Of a stretch of 64,000 nucleotides of DNA, positions 1 to 10,127 are shown in pieces. A model generated the notes under the pieces. The model searched no databases and was not told where the DNA came from. It worked only from the letters and a program-made list of their open reading frames with translations. Within the stretch, counting starts at the first letter, position 1. Every line of letters begins with the position of its first letter. This DNA is from CAZIVP01 sp964542915. GTDB taxonomy: Bacteria; Calditrichota; Calditrichia; Calditrichales; Calditrichaceae. Made by a program: the position numbers and the translations under genes. The DNA lies in the NCBI GenBank assembly GCA_964542915.1, contig CAZIVP010000006.1, forward strand, positions 124,001-188,000, given 5' to 3'.

Positions 1-452
1 TAAACGCCGCTCACGCCACGCACGTATCCGTTTTCGACGATGAGTTGTTTAACCGTAAATCCCTCGATGGTTTGATCGGCTGCGGCGGCGGCCTGTTTGA
101 AAAGAAATTGATCGAACACCATCCGACGCACCACCAAACCTTTGGGATTGGCGTCGGGCTGACCGTTAGGATTGAACGGAATATTGACCGTTCGGTTGTC
201 CGGACTGCCAAAAGTAATGGACTCGGCAAGTGCAATGGGTTCCTTTTGAATTTTATGGAGCAAGTCAAGCTCTTTAAGAATGGACATGGATTTGCCGGAA
301 ATGGCATCGCCGCAGATCTTATCGCGCGGGAACATATCCTTTTCCAGCAACAGTGTTTTTAAGCCGTGGCGTTTCGCATACATCGCGGCCGAAGCGCCTG
401 CCGGTCCGCCGCCAACAATAATCACATCAAATTCAGACGCTTGCGCGTGCAT
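1..452 (-). CDS. Geranylgeranyl reductase-family FAD-dependent oxidoreductase (5' part only)
   Basis: The first 150 residues of a flavoprotein run off the left edge of the window. The start codon at 452 is preceded by AGAGAGG, a good ribosome binding site. Residues 8-35 form a Rossmann dinucleotide-binding fold with the motif VIIVGGGPAGASAA, followed by an LLLEKD strand end that would bind the FAD ribose. The segment KICGDAISGKS is typical of the geranylgeranyl/digeranylgeranylglycerophospholipid reductase family, whose members reduce isoprenoid double bonds or act on related lipids and quinones. The substrate cannot be told from this fragment. It lies downstream of the hybrid kinase gene on the same strand, but 222 bp away, so it probably has its own promoter. 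Confidence 0.8.
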   Translation of the reverse strand, partial: MHAQASEFDVIIVGGGPAGASAAMYAKRHGLKTLLLEKDMFPRDKICGDAISGKSMSILKELDLLHKIQKEPIALAESITFGSPDNRTVNIPFNPNGQPDANPKGLVVRRMVFDQFLFKQAAAAADQTIEGFTVKQLIVENGYVRGVSGV

Positions 453-674
453 TTTTTGCCTCTCTTATTTTGGAATGTTGAAGCATAACAAATTAGGTAA
501 TTTTGTGCAAGAAAAAAGCCGTAGCGCCTTACTCAGTAAGTAATCGCTAAGTAATACTTAAATTCACCTGTGTAAAGTAATAAATGCAGGGGGGGGGATA
601 TTATTGTTTTTTTCGGCAGAAAATATCGCATAACAAACTTCGACAGAGAAATAATTTCCAAATTTAAATGTGCG

Positions 675-3600
675 TTAGTTGGAGGAATGGTCCTTCTCAT
701 CCAATACGCATCGAACGACCCGGGCTAATTTCTTTTGTGAATACGGCTTTTGAACGAAATGGACGCCCTCTTTCAACGACCCGTTTACGACCACATGCGT
801 ATCGGTATATCCGGAGACAAATATCGTCTTTGTTTCAGGATTTAGTTTAATGATTTCGTCCGCCAGTTCTTTGCCGTTCATCTCGGGCATAACAAGATCC
901 GTTACAAGCAAATCAATATCGAGGTTGCCTTCCGTTAGCATCTCCAACGCCTCATGGCCGTTGGCAGCCTTATGTATTTGGTAACCCAGGGCTTCCAGCG
1001 CGCTTGCGGCAAAATCACGCACTTCAGTTTCATCTTCAACGAGTAAAATGCGCTCCGATCCGTATAGATTTCTCTCATCAGTAACGGTTTCCTGCTTTAT
1101 GATACCTTCCGTATTCACCGGCCAATAAATTTTGAACATAGTACCTTCGTTGGGTTCGGAATAGACCTGAATGTTGCCTTTATTTTGTTTCACAATACCA
1201 TAAACCATTGACAGCCCAAGGCCGGTGCCTTTATTTTTAGTTTTTGTCGTAAAGAAGGGATCAAATACTTTATCCTGAATTGATTTATCCATACCGATTC
1301 CATTATCCGAAACCGAAAAAAATACATGGGGCCCCACATCACTGCCTGTATGCCGGTCCACATAAGCCTCATCCAGATGAGTAGCACCTGTTTCGATAAG
1401 AATAATTTTCTTAAAACCGGGTTTCGAAACCGTATTAACGGCGTCCCTGGCATTGATAATAAGGTTGGTCAATATTTGTTCGATTTGGGCGGGGTCTGCC
1501 TTGATATTGGGTGTATCGGTGGTCAAATTCGTTTCAATTTGAATATCCTCGCCAAGTAACCGCCGCATCATTTTATCCATCGAAGTAATGATTTCATTTA
1601 TATTGAGGATTTTGGGTTCGTATATTTGTTTGCGGCTGAATGCCAGAAGTTGCCGCGTTAAACCTTCGGCGCTTTTGCCTGCTTTCAAAATCGAAATAAG
1701 ATTCTTGTGCAATGAACTTCCCTTTTCCGCCTTCATTAATGCCATCTCAGCGTATCCGTTGATAACCGTCAGCAGATTGTTAAAATCGTGGGCGACGCCG
1801 CCTGCCAAGGTACCAATCGCCTCCATTTTTTGGGATTGTTCCAATTGTCGTTCCAATTCTTCTTCTCGACTTACATCGCGTCCGATCTTGCAAAAATTAA
1901 TAATGTATCCGCTATCGTTTTTTATGGGAAAGATGACCGCTTCTTCGGCGAAATAGGAGCCGTCTTTGCGTAAATTGATGAATTTGCCGTTCCAGGCTTC
2001 ACCGCGATTGATGGTTGTCCATAAGTTTTTATAAAAATCGGAATCGTGTTTACCGCTTTTAATTCGGGCGGGCGTGTCTCCCAAAATCTCATGGGAACGG
2101 TAGCCGCTTATGGCTTCAAAGGCGGGATTCACATATTCGATTTCGCCTTTGACATCCGTTATAACGATCGATTCGCTGGCCTGATCAACCAACATGGCAA
2201 GGCGTTGCAATTGTTGTGCGGCTGTTTCCTTTTCTTTTAAGAACCTCATTTTCATGATGGCGATTTCGACTTGCCATGTAAGCGATTCGATGAATGTTAT
2301 TTCTTCTTTTCTCCAGTTATGCACCTGTTGCAGATGACCTAAAGCGATGATGTAAAATCCCTCTTCCGTGAAGGCAAATGGAAAACAAATGATGCTTTTA
2401 ATATTTAATCGAACATGTACTGTCTCATCCCAGCCATCGCTTATTAAAATCGGGTGTATTTTATTGATATGACTTTCGATCCAGGAACGATGCTCAGTAA
2501 AGTGTTTTATACTTTCTTTAATGCTGTCGAACGTTAGCCTCTCATCCGGAAAAGTGCTGCTAATATGGTCAAATTTGTTCCATTTACTCAAATATACCGC
2601 TTCTTGTTTTTGAAAATCGAGAAAATAAATCAGACAACGATCTAATTGCAGGGCTTTGCCGGCGGTCCGAACCACCATGTTTAGAATCTTCTGGAGATCA
2701 TCGTATTGGATCAGATGTTCTGCCACTTTATTGAGGGTCTGAGAAAAATTTAGCTGCTTATAAACGGTTTGTTCTGCTTTTTTACGGTCGGTGATATCGC
2801 GACCCAATACCACCAGATTTTTTCGATTATGATCAGCGTCAAAACCGGGCGCGCGTATCACATCAAAGATTTTCTCACTACGGTCCGGTTGTTTGATTTT
2901 TTCTTCTGAACGGGATACTTTTCGGGACTGCCATGTGCGTTCGTCTTGTTCCGTACTTAAGAGGAGCGCCTCGCGATAAACGGGGTCGGTATATTGCGCC
3001 AGCTCCTGATCGGTTTTACCCTGATACGCAACTTTTCCCAATGAAAACCGTTCGAGGATGGCATCATTAGCTTCGAGCCACCGGCCTTCGCCGTCTTTAA
3101 AACAAATAATGTCGGGCGTCGCGTTGATGAGAGAACGCAGCCGGTGTTCACTTTCTCGGATACGTTCGCGGGATTTTTTGTTGTGAATGGCATCGCCCAG
3201 AATTCTCGCAATCGTTTTGAGCAAATCAACTTCTGTATGGGTCCATTCCCGTTCTTGATGACAATCATCAAATCCAATGAATCCCCACCATTCATCTTCT
3301 ACGAATATTGGGATCACCAGAATGGAATAAATTTCTTGTGGCGACAAAATCGCCCGTTCCTGTTCAGGAAAATCTTTTACCAGACCCTGGATTTGTTCGT
3401 CCTCAAGCATCGTATGGATCCAACGTTCAAATCCCGCCTCGACAAAAGGCAGATTCTGCAATTGCGGCTCGTGTATCTGGGGAGCGATTCCTTCTGCCGC
3501 CCATTCAAAGCGCTGACTGGTGAACCACTTGCCTTTACTATCCCGGTGATTTTCGAAAATGTACACACGGCTAACATCGACGGCGCTTCCTAATTTTTTT

Positions 3601-4613
3601 AGAACAAGATCGATTTCTTCTTCCCATGCGGTGGTTTTTAAAAGGCGTCCCGCGGAGTAACTTATTGCCTCCAAAATCATATCACGACGCTGTAAAAGAT
3701 CTTCGGTTTGCTTGCGGTCCGTTATATCCTGAAGGGTGCCTTCATAATACAGAACATCTCCATGGACGTCTTTTACAACTCGATCATTCATTAAAACCCA
3801 GAAGGGATTGCCGTTGGCGCGTTTCATTTGCACTTCAATATTCACCAGGACCCCTTTGGAATTTACCATCTTTGCCAATCGCTCCCTTTCATAAGTCTCC
3901 CAATAAAGATCGGATGTTTTTTCGATTGCCAGCATTTCTTTTTCATTCCGATAGCCAAACATACGGACCATGGCCGGATTTACCGTGATAAATTGACCTT
4001 CCGGAGTGCTTTGATAGATACCTTCGGCAGAATTTTCAAATATGGATTGATATTTCAATTTTAATTCCCGGGTCTCTTCAAACGCAATCTGCCTCGAAAG
4101 AACGACGGACACATTTTGGGCGATTACATTGGCATATTCCAGCTGCTCCGATGTGCAATGGTAAGCATGGGTGTACAGAAACATAAGGTATCCGCGGAAA
4201 TGCTCGGACGTTTTCATGGGCAAGAGATACAGTGCGTTTATGCCTTCTTTGGTGAACGCATGTTTTACCGCCTCATTTAAGCCGGATGTAGCCATATCGG
4301 GGTAGTGATGCGCTTTCAGATCGCCTTTATTGCTATGCCACGGGCCTTGCTCTTCCAACGATTTGCGGAAATCTGCGGATAGGCTTTTCCATGCCTGTAA
4401 GCATAGCCGGCCATCGTTTTGATACCAGAGAATGGCCGAACGATCGGCTTTTAAAATTGTAACGACGATTTTTTGTGTGACGTTAAAAATATCCTGAAGT
4501 GTGGAAACCCGATTCAGATTTTCTAAGAATTGTTTTAATTGGTCGCTAATAGCCGTCTCACGGCAATGTTTTATTTTATCCTTTTGTGCTTTAGTATTAT
4601 TATTTGAATTCAT
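675..4613 (-). CDS. Hybrid sensor histidine kinase with GAF/PAS array and C-terminal receiver
   Basis: This 1312-residue protein has no obvious membrane segment and is probably a cytoplasmic sensor. Domains in order: GAF-like (about 25-175), PAS (185-305), GAF-like (310-480), PAS (487-615), GAF-like (620-795), PAS (805-920), HisKA dimerisation domain with phospho-acceptor H942 in VAHDFNNLL, HATPase (about 1035-1165, N-box NLIINARDAV and G-box GTGLGLSMVYG), and a receiver (1188-1305) with acceptor D1239 in LLVTDLVMP and lysine in VQKPYS. The architecture resembles PAS-rich kinases that end in their own receiver. No response regulator gene is adjacent, so the output partner is unknown. The gene stands alone, between a 586-bp gap upstream and the flavoprotein gene downstream. 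Confidence 0.93.
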   Translation of the reverse strand: MNSNNNTKAQKDKIKHCRETAISDQLKQFLENLNRVSTLQDIFNVTQKIVVTILKADRSAILWYQNDGRLCLQAWKSLSADFRKSLEEQGPWHSNKGDLKAHHYPDMATSGLNEAVKHAFTKEGINALYLLPMKTSEHFRGYLMFLYTHAYHCTSEQLEYANVIAQNVSVVLSRQIAFEETRELKLKYQSIFENSAEGIYQSTPEGQFITVNPAMVRMFGYRNEKEMLAIEKTSDLYWETYERERLAKMVNSKGVLVNIEVQMKRANGNPFWVLMNDRVVKDVHGDVLYYEGTLQDITDRKQTEDLLQRRDMILEAISYSAGRLLKTTAWEEEIDLVLKKLGSAVDVSRVYIFENHRDSKGKWFTSQRFEWAAEGIAPQIHEPQLQNLPFVEAGFERWIHTMLEDEQIQGLVKDFPEQERAILSPQEIYSILVIPIFVEDEWWGFIGFDDCHQEREWTHTEVDLLKTIARILGDAIHNKKSRERIRESEHRLRSLINATPDIICFKDGEGRWLEANDAILERFSLGKVAYQGKTDQELAQYTDPVYREALLLSTEQDERTWQSRKVSRSEEKIKQPDRSEKIFDVIRAPGFDADHNRKNLVVLGRDITDRKKAEQTVYKQLNFSQTLNKVAEHLIQYDDLQKILNMVVRTAGKALQLDRCLIYFLDFQKQEAVYLSKWNKFDHISSTFPDERLTFDSIKESIKHFTEHRSWIESHINKIHPILISDGWDETVHVRLNIKSIICFPFAFTEEGFYIIALGHLQQVHNWRKEEITFIESLTWQVEIAIMKMRFLKEKETAAQQLQRLAMLVDQASESIVITDVKGEIEYVNPAFEAISGYRSHEILGDTPARIKSGKHDSDFYKNLWTTINRGEAWNGKFINLRKDGSYFAEEAVIFPIKNDSGYIINFCKIGRDVSREEELERQLEQSQKMEAIGTLAGGVAHDFNNLLTVINGYAEMALMKAEKGSSLHKNLISILKAGKSAEGLTRQLLAFSRKQIYEPKILNINEIITSMDKMMRRLLGEDIQIETNLTTDTPNIKADPAQIEQILTNLIINARDAVNTVSKPGFKKIILIETGATHLDEAYVDRHTGSDVGPHVFFSVSDNGIGMDKSIQDKVFDPFFTTKTKNKGTGLGLSMVYGIVKQNKGNIQVYSEPNEGTMFKIYWPVNTEGIIKQETVTDERNLYGSERILLVEDETEVRDFAASALEALGYQIHKAANGHEALEMLTEGNLDIDLLVTDLVMPEMNGKELADEIIKLNPETKTIFVSGYTDTHVVVNGSLKEGVHFVQKPYSQKKLARVVRCVLDEKDHSSN

Positions 4614-5199
4614 TAAAATATTCTTCCCGGCGAGAACTCAGCGTCGCCTGAGTTAATTTATGATATATCGATTATTATGGGATAACATAACATCCAACTC
4701 TCGTTTTTATGAACCAAAAGGAAATGCACACCAACATTTACTTTCTGACATTGAATTATCGTTAAATTGAAAAAAAGTATTAGCAAATTCCGAATATCTG
4801 ATTCAATCGGCAACACCTGCTCACCAATTTCACGCTTGCGCTGAAGCGCAATCATTTTCATTCAATCACTTTCATACAGCGACCTAAGCGACATAAATGC
4901 ATTGCTTCATCATTAGAAGACCATCGTTTACCACTGGCATCATTAACTTAAGTTGGAAAAAAAGGCTCGCCTGAACTCAGGTTGTTTCGAACTTTAGCTG
5001 AAGACATAAGATTAACAACATCTTTTCGTTACCAACGCATTTATCGCTCCTTTTTATTACGGCTACGTGCCATAGCTAAGATAAAGCGTTATGTTATTCA
5101 AACGATTTATCAATGATGAACAGATGGTTGTCTGACAATGCGTTAAATACTATGCGCGTTCGCTAAAACGGGGCGATACAAGCATCCCTTGCCGCCGTA
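4614..5199. other. Gene-free gap, nothing recognised
   Basis: 586 bp separate the hybrid kinase start from the miaA stop. A 67-codon minus-strand reading frame at 4658-4861 has no ribosome binding site and no recognisable motif, and I do not regard it as a gene. The left part must hold the kinase promoter. I saw no tRNA, no strong terminator and no repeat here. Confidence 0.6.
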
Positions 5200-6144
5200 T
5201 TAAATGGAGATAAGATTGTATTTCCGAAAGATGTTCCTGGATATATAAGCGGCGATCTCATTATCATCGCCCTGTGGCTGGATCGTTATCCAATGGATGT
5301 TCGTCATGGAACGGAACCAGGTAAGTTGTCGTTTGGCATAGCGTCGGGTATTTCGTTTGATTTGTTCGACCATTTCATCATACGAAAGCTTACGGTTCAA
5401 ATATTGAAATACCTCACGGTATCCAACGGTGTTCAGAGCGGTATAGCGGAGATCGTAACCGTGTTCCTGCAGCCATTCCACCTCTTCGATCAATCCCCGC
5501 TTCAACATAGCTTCCACGCGTTGATTAATGCGTTCATATAAAGCCGGACGTTCCATCGTCAGGCCAATCATCACTGTTCGAAACGGGGCCGGTTCAACGG
5601 CAGTACGATGAAATTCGGAAAAAGGCTTGCCCGTGCTGTAGTAAACTTCCAGACTACGTAGTACGCGCTGGCGATCATTAGGGCTGATCTTTCGGCTGTA
5701 GTCCGGGTCAACTTCTTTCAACGTTTGGTATAGCGCATCCAGACCATCCTCTTCCAGCCGGTGCATTAAACGTTCCCGTACAACGAAATCCCGAACATGA
5801 CCGTTAAAAAAGCCCTCAATTAACGCTTTAATGTATAAACCCGATCCGCCTACGACCAGCGCCATTCTCCGTGTTTGTAACAATTCTTGAATACAAGAAC
5901 GCGATTCCCGCCCGAACAGACCCGCGCTGTAGTATTCATCGGGTCTTTTATGGTCGATAAAATAGTGCTTCACGCTCTCAAGAATGTGCGGCTCCGGCTT
6001 GGCCGTGCCAATATCCATGTATGTATAGATTTGTCTGGAATCGGCGGAGATAATTTCGAATGGAATTTGGCGGGCGAGTTGGATGGATACACCTGTTTTA
6101 CCGACCGCCGTCGGTCCAACGATAACCGGAACGATAGCCGACAC
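5200..6144 (-). CDS. miaA: tRNA dimethylallyltransferase MiaA
   Basis: MiaA transfers a dimethylallyl group from DMAPP to N6 of A37 in tRNAs that read UNN codons, the first step toward ms2i6A. The 314-residue length is normal. The P-loop GPTAVGKT is at residues 10-17, followed by ISADSRQIYTYMDIGTAKP and VGGSGLYIKALIEG, both family hallmarks for prenyl-donor and tRNA binding. The C-terminal helical part carries RYAKRQLTWFR, also diagnostic. The gene starts 2 bp after the mutL stop, so the two are surely co-transcribed. A mutL-miaA order is common in bacteria. Nothing is truncated or unusual. Confidence 0.97.
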   Translation of the reverse strand: MSAIVPVIVGPTAVGKTGVSIQLARQIPFEIISADSRQIYTYMDIGTAKPEPHILESVKHYFIDHKRPDEYYSAGLFGRESRSCIQELLQTRRMALVVGGSGLYIKALIEGFFNGHVRDFVVRERLMHRLEEDGLDALYQTLKEVDPDYSRKISPNDRQRVLRSLEVYYSTGKPFSEFHRTAVEPAPFRTVMIGLTMERPALYERINQRVEAMLKRGLIEEVEWLQEHGYDLRYTALNTVGYREVFQYLNRKLSYDEMVEQIKRNTRRYAKRQLTWFRSMTNIHWITIQPQGDDNEIAAYISRNIFRKYNLISI

Positions 6145-6146
6145 GC

Positions 6147-7949
6147 TCAGGTGATCCTCTTGAATTTACGATCCATTTCTTCTAAATCCATGGTTACAAT
6201 CACCGGTCGCCCGTGGGGACAGAAAAAAGGCGTTTCACAGGCGAACAGTTGATCGACGAGATTATGCATTTCCGTCTGAGTCAGAGGTTCGCCGGATTTA
6301 ATCGCATTTTTACAGGCAAACGCCGCCGCTATTTTCTCAAAATGGTCGAAATTGTTTAGCGGTTCATTTCGATAATAATCGATAATGTCAAGCAAAATTT
6401 GGGATTCCCGGCCTACTTTAACGTCGGCCGGCATGGCCTCTATGACGATGGTATTTCCGCTAAATACCTTAATGCTGAAACCGATCTTTTTCAATATCTC
6501 ATATATATCTTTAAAAACCATGAAGTCTTCATAATTAAGCGTTAGTTTATGCGGAAACAACAATTTCTGGCCGCCGTGTTGTTGGTCTTCTTTCACCACC
6601 TTTATCATGCGTTCAAATAGGATACGCTCATGGGCCACATGCTGATCAATAATCACCATCCCACTTCTTATTTCGGAGATGATATAACGATTGTGTAACT
6701 GCCAGAACTGAACATCCGCTTGTGTTTGTAAAGGCGGCAGTTGCGGCGGCCGGCTTTCTTGGGAGGGCTCGCTTTCGTCGGGCGACGGATCTTGTTGCGC
6801 TGACGGTTCAAAGTAGGTTAAACTTAACTGGCTCCCCCCGGTATAACGCGCCATGGATCTTTTACGATTGCGCAGTTCATCAATAATCTCTTTGGGGCGG
6901 TCTTCCTGAGGTGGAGAAGTCGCCGTACCGGGTTCGTTTCTGAATTCCGGTATGACGCCTTCATCATTAAGCGTTTTTTTAACCGTATTTATAAAAAAAT
7001 AGTAAAGGCTGCGATCGTTGGTAAACCGCACTTCCATTTTGCCCGGGTGCACATTTACATCCACGAGCCGCGTATCCATTTCCAAAAAGAGACAAAAGAT
7101 CGGATACTCCCCCGCTGAAATGAGGTTTGAATATCCCTGAAAGACCGCATGGTGGAGTGATTTGTCGTGAATCGGGCGGCCATTCAAAAAAAGGAATTGA
7201 TGTCCGCGTGATTTTCGAACCACATCAGGACGGCTAATAAAACCGCGCAGAACCACGCCTCCGAGCTCCGCATTAACGGGTAGCAGTCCTTTAAAAAAAG
7301 CATGCCCTAAAACGGCCCGAACGCGCTCTCCAACATCCGCCTCACTCAGGTTGAAGAGTTGTTTATCGTCCATCCACAGCTCAAACGCAATGTTCGGGTA
7401 GGCAAGAAAGAACCGTTTAAGCACCAGCATGATTTGTTGATTTTCGGTGCTTTCGGCGCGGAGAAATTCACGGCGCGCCGGCGTATTAAAAAACAGATTT
7501 TTAACCTGGATACTTGTTCCGACATTAGCGGCGGTTTTTCTTAAACGACCGTTCTTCCCTCCATTCAGGGTATAAATATTGCCCATTTCTTCGTCTGCCG
7601 TACGCGACTTAATTTCGATCTGACTTACCGAGGCGATGCTGGGCAAAGCCTCGCCCCGAAACCCCAGTGTTTCAATGCGGTTCAAATCTTCTTCCGTAGC
7701 GATTTTACTGGTGGCGTGACGTTCGAAGGCCGTTTGCAAATTGTCCGCATCCATACCGAAACCGTTATCCACAACCTGTATTTGTTTACGGCCACCCTGT
7801 TCGATAAAAATTGCGATTTGATCGGCTTCGGCATCGATGGCGTTTTCAACCAGTTCCTTTACAACCGATGCCGGACGCTCCACAACTTCGCCCGCAGCAA
7901 TTTTGTTGGCCAGAATTTCCGATAAAATTCGGATGCGTTTCGTTTCCAT
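6147..7949 (-). CDS. mutL: DNA mismatch repair protein MutL
   Basis: 600 residues. The N-terminal GHKL ATPase domain shows ELVENAIDA at 33-40, DNGFGMD at 61-67 and GFRGEAL at 96-102. A low-complexity proline and serine linker at about 345-410 leads to the C-terminal dimerisation domain. That domain carries the signature of endonuclease-type MutL proteins: DQHVAHERILFE (the usual alanine after DQH is valine here), ACKNAIK, CPHGRP and a terminal FKR. These motifs bind the metal in nicking MutL proteins, unlike the E. coli type, so strand discrimination without MutH is inferred. No mutS or mutH gene is in the window. It is the first gene of the mutL-miaA pair, with an upstream gap of 400 bp. Confidence 0.97.
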   Translation of the reverse strand: METKRIRILSEILANKIAAGEVVERPASVVKELVENAIDAEADQIAIFIEQGGRKQIQVVDNGFGMDADNLQTAFERHATSKIATEEDLNRIETLGFRGEALPSIASVSQIEIKSRTADEEMGNIYTLNGGKNGRLRKTAANVGTSIQVKNLFFNTPARREFLRAESTENQQIMLVLKRFFLAYPNIAFELWMDDKQLFNLSEADVGERVRAVLGHAFFKGLLPVNAELGGVVLRGFISRPDVVRKSRGHQFLFLNGRPIHDKSLHHAVFQGYSNLISAGEYPIFCLFLEMDTRLVDVNVHPGKMEVRFTNDRSLYYFFINTVKKTLNDEGVIPEFRNEPGTATSPPQEDRPKEIIDELRNRKRSMARYTGGSQLSLTYFEPSAQQDPSPDESEPSQESRPPQLPPLQTQADVQFWQLHNRYIISEIRSGMVIIDQHVAHERILFERMIKVVKEDQQHGGQKLLFPHKLTLNYEDFMVFKDIYEILKKIGFSIKVFSGNTIVIEAMPADVKVGRESQILLDIIDYYRNEPLNNFDHFEKIAAAFACKNAIKSGEPLTQTEMHNLVDQLFACETPFFCPHGRPVIVTMDLEEMDRKFKRIT

Positions 7950-8233
7950 ACTACCAAATTTTATTTGCGTATTTTGACTTCGTTTAAATTAAAGACCGAA
8001 TTTAAAAAAATAAAAGCACTGTACAAAATTCTCTGAATTCGGCAGAAGTATAGGATAAATATTTTACCCTAAGCCGGACAAGCTCCGAATATCGGGACAG
8101 ACCGGAACCAATTAAGTTATAAATGATGAAATAAAAAGCTGAGGTATTGAGATCAAAGCATCTATCTTATTATTACTTTTCTTTTTACTCTGAAGAATCG
8201 GGATATTCGAAAGGATCAACCATGAAGTAGTCC

Positions 8234-8261
8234 TCCCAAGGAGTCCTTCGGACCTTCGGGA
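8234..8261. repeat. Imperfect inverted repeat (hairpin)
   Basis: Arms TCCCAAGGAGTCC and GGACCTTCGGGA around a TTC loop give an imperfect hairpin in the gap between mutL and the antiporter gene. It has no T tract and is not an obvious terminator. It may be an intergenic repeat element, which a genome-wide copy count would show. Confidence 0.4.
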
Positions 8262-8292
8262 TAAAAAACAAGAATTTCATTTTAAAGGCACT

Positions 8293-8323
8293 AAAAAATG
8301 GAGCCCGGTTGCACGGGCTCCAT
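8293..8323 (-). terminator. Intrinsic terminator of the NhaD-type antiporter gene
   Basis: A perfect 10-bp inverted repeat (ATGGAGCCCG at 8298-8307 and CGGGCTCCAT at 8314-8323) with a 6-nt loop is followed, read on the minus strand, by a run of six T. It sits 28 bp past the antiporter stop codon and should end that transcript. Confidence 0.9.
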
Positions 8324-8350
8324 ACAAACGAATTGAATAAGTATAATGCT

Positions 8351-9883
8351 TTACAAAAATATTAATGTTACAGCGATAAAAATCGGAAATAAGATTGGAA
8401 TGGAATATTTAATCATGTAACCGAAGAAACTGGGCATGTTGATTCCGGATTCTTCCGCTATGGATTTAACCATAAAATTGGGCGCATTGCCGATGTAAGT
8501 ATTGGCGCCCATAAACACTGCACCCAGCGAGATGGCGGTCAAAAATTCGATAAATTGCGGATATTGAGCGCTAATGGCGCCGGCGTCGAAGGCCTGGGAG
8601 ATCATTGCCTCCGTTAAATCCAACTTCCCGAGAGCGCTATTAAAAAACGTCAGATAGGTCGGTGCATTATCCAGAAAACTGGACAGAATACCGGTGGTCC
8701 AAAAGTAGTGGTAGGGTTCCTCGACAAGACGAATGACGAACGCCATGGCGCCCTTTTCTCCGGATTGCAGTATGGCCAGCGCCGGTATTATGGTCATAAA
8801 TATGCCCGCAAAGAGATAGGCCACTTCTTTTATGGGAAACCAGGTAAATTCATTATCTTCCCGGATTTTCCTGCTTGTAAAATAGAGCGATAGAAGCCCC
8901 ATGAAAACCAGCCATAAATCCCGGACTACATTCTGGTATTTCATATGTACGCCAAGCAGAGTGAAATCGCCGATTTCAACCAACCCGCTGAAGATGACCC
9001 CACCCACGACTCCAAGCAGAAAAATAAAATTAAACGCACCTTCCACCCGGATCGGTATTTGTTCTTCTTCGGGAAAGCCGGCCACGTTCTCTTTTCGGTA
9101 GTAATAACTATCCATAACGAATAGCAAGACCAATAGAATGGCAACAACCATAGCCATTTCGGGGAATAAACTGAATGTCCAGAAGAAGTTGACGCCGTGA
9201 ATGAAACCTAAAAATAAAGGTGGGTCTCCGATCGGTGTCAGCGAACCGCCTATATTCGCTGCCAAAAAGATGAAAAACACCACTAAATGAGCTTTATGTT
9301 TACGATGCACATTTGCGCGCAACAGAGGGCGAATCATTACCATTGCAGCTCCTGTGGTTCCGATCCACGAAGCGAGCAGCGTCCCGATCAGAATAATCAA
9401 CACATTGACGCCGGGCGTTCCTTTAAGCGTGCCGCGAACAAGCACGCCACCGGCGATAGTGAATAAACTCCACAGCAATATTATGAATGGAATATAATCG
9501 ATCAGGTAAATATGAACAATTTCATGGAAAGCATGTGATTTATAAATAAACAGGAACGGAATGGCAAAGATGACAGCCCATGCAAATGAAATCTTGGGAA
9601 AATGGTGATGCCAAAAACGGGGCGCAATCAACGGAAAAATGGCAATTGAGAGTAAAATACCCACAAATGGCAACACACTCCACAGGGGCAAATCCGCACC
9701 TAAATCATGGTCGCCTTCGCCATGCTGTCCTTCTTCCGAATGATTCCCATGTTCGCCGCTCTCGATGGTGGTATCCTGTTGAATTGCATTTTCGGCGTGT
9801 AGCCTGGAATTTTGAATTAAGGGCAAGGTCAAAAAAGCAATTACGATAACGACAAGAATCCTAATATACGACAGATTAACCAT
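8351..9883 (-). CDS. nhaD: NhaD-type sodium/proton antiporter
   Basis: 510 residues, about 12 membrane segments, of the ArsB/NhaD ion transporter superfamily. Diagnostic stretches are GGSLTPIGDPPLFLGF (about 215-230), FLDNAPTYLTFF and GANTYIGNAPNFMVKSIAEE near the C-terminus; the last two match the conserved DNAPT and GNAPN re-entrant elements of NhaD antiporters. The N-terminus looks like a signal anchor followed by a histidine and glutamate-rich segment (about 40-62), probably outside the cytoplasm. The likely role is Na+ or Li+ extrusion against protons at alkaline pH. It is a single-gene transcript: a 244-bp gap lies upstream and a strong terminator downstream. The substrate ion is inferred from family motifs only. 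Confidence 0.88.
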   Translation of the reverse strand: MVNLSYIRILVVIVIAFLTLPLIQNSRLHAENAIQQDTTIESGEHGNHSEEGQHGEGDHDLGADLPLWSVLPFVGILLSIAIFPLIAPRFWHHHFPKISFAWAVIFAIPFLFIYKSHAFHEIVHIYLIDYIPFIILLWSLFTIAGGVLVRGTLKGTPGVNVLIILIGTLLASWIGTTGAAMVMIRPLLRANVHRKHKAHLVVFFIFLAANIGGSLTPIGDPPLFLGFIHGVNFFWTFSLFPEMAMVVAILLVLLFVMDSYYYRKENVAGFPEEEQIPIRVEGAFNFIFLLGVVGGVIFSGLVEIGDFTLLGVHMKYQNVVRDLWLVFMGLLSLYFTSRKIREDNEFTWFPIKEVAYLFAGIFMTIIPALAILQSGEKGAMAFVIRLVEEPYHYFWTTGILSSFLDNAPTYLTFFNSALGKLDLTEAMISQAFDAGAISAQYPQFIEFLTAISLGAVFMGANTYIGNAPNFMVKSIAEESGINMPSFFGYMIKYSIPILFPIFIAVTLIFL

Positions 9884-10127
9884 AAAGCCTCCGGAAGCGC
9901 AAGATTACCATTATATCAATCATTTAACCACAAAATGTCGCCTTTAAAAAAGTTATCAATATAGCATATGCCCTCATTGTCTTCAAATAAATTTGACGCC
10001 CTGAAAATGAGTAAATGTCCGCTGGATAAATATCAACATCCGCCCGGGAGGTCTCTTAGAAGTTGCTGTATTCTCTGAGAGAGAAATGGTATCCGTAAAA
10101 AAACGGTATTAATGATTCAATTGAAAA

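Noticed and set aside
280..543. Plus-strand frame across the flavoprotein start
   Set aside because: It is the complement of the flavoprotein gene, which is clearly coding with an FAD motif and ribosome binding site on the minus strand.
4658..4861. 67-codon minus-strand frame
   Set aside because: No ribosome binding site, no family pattern, AT-rich intergenic composition.
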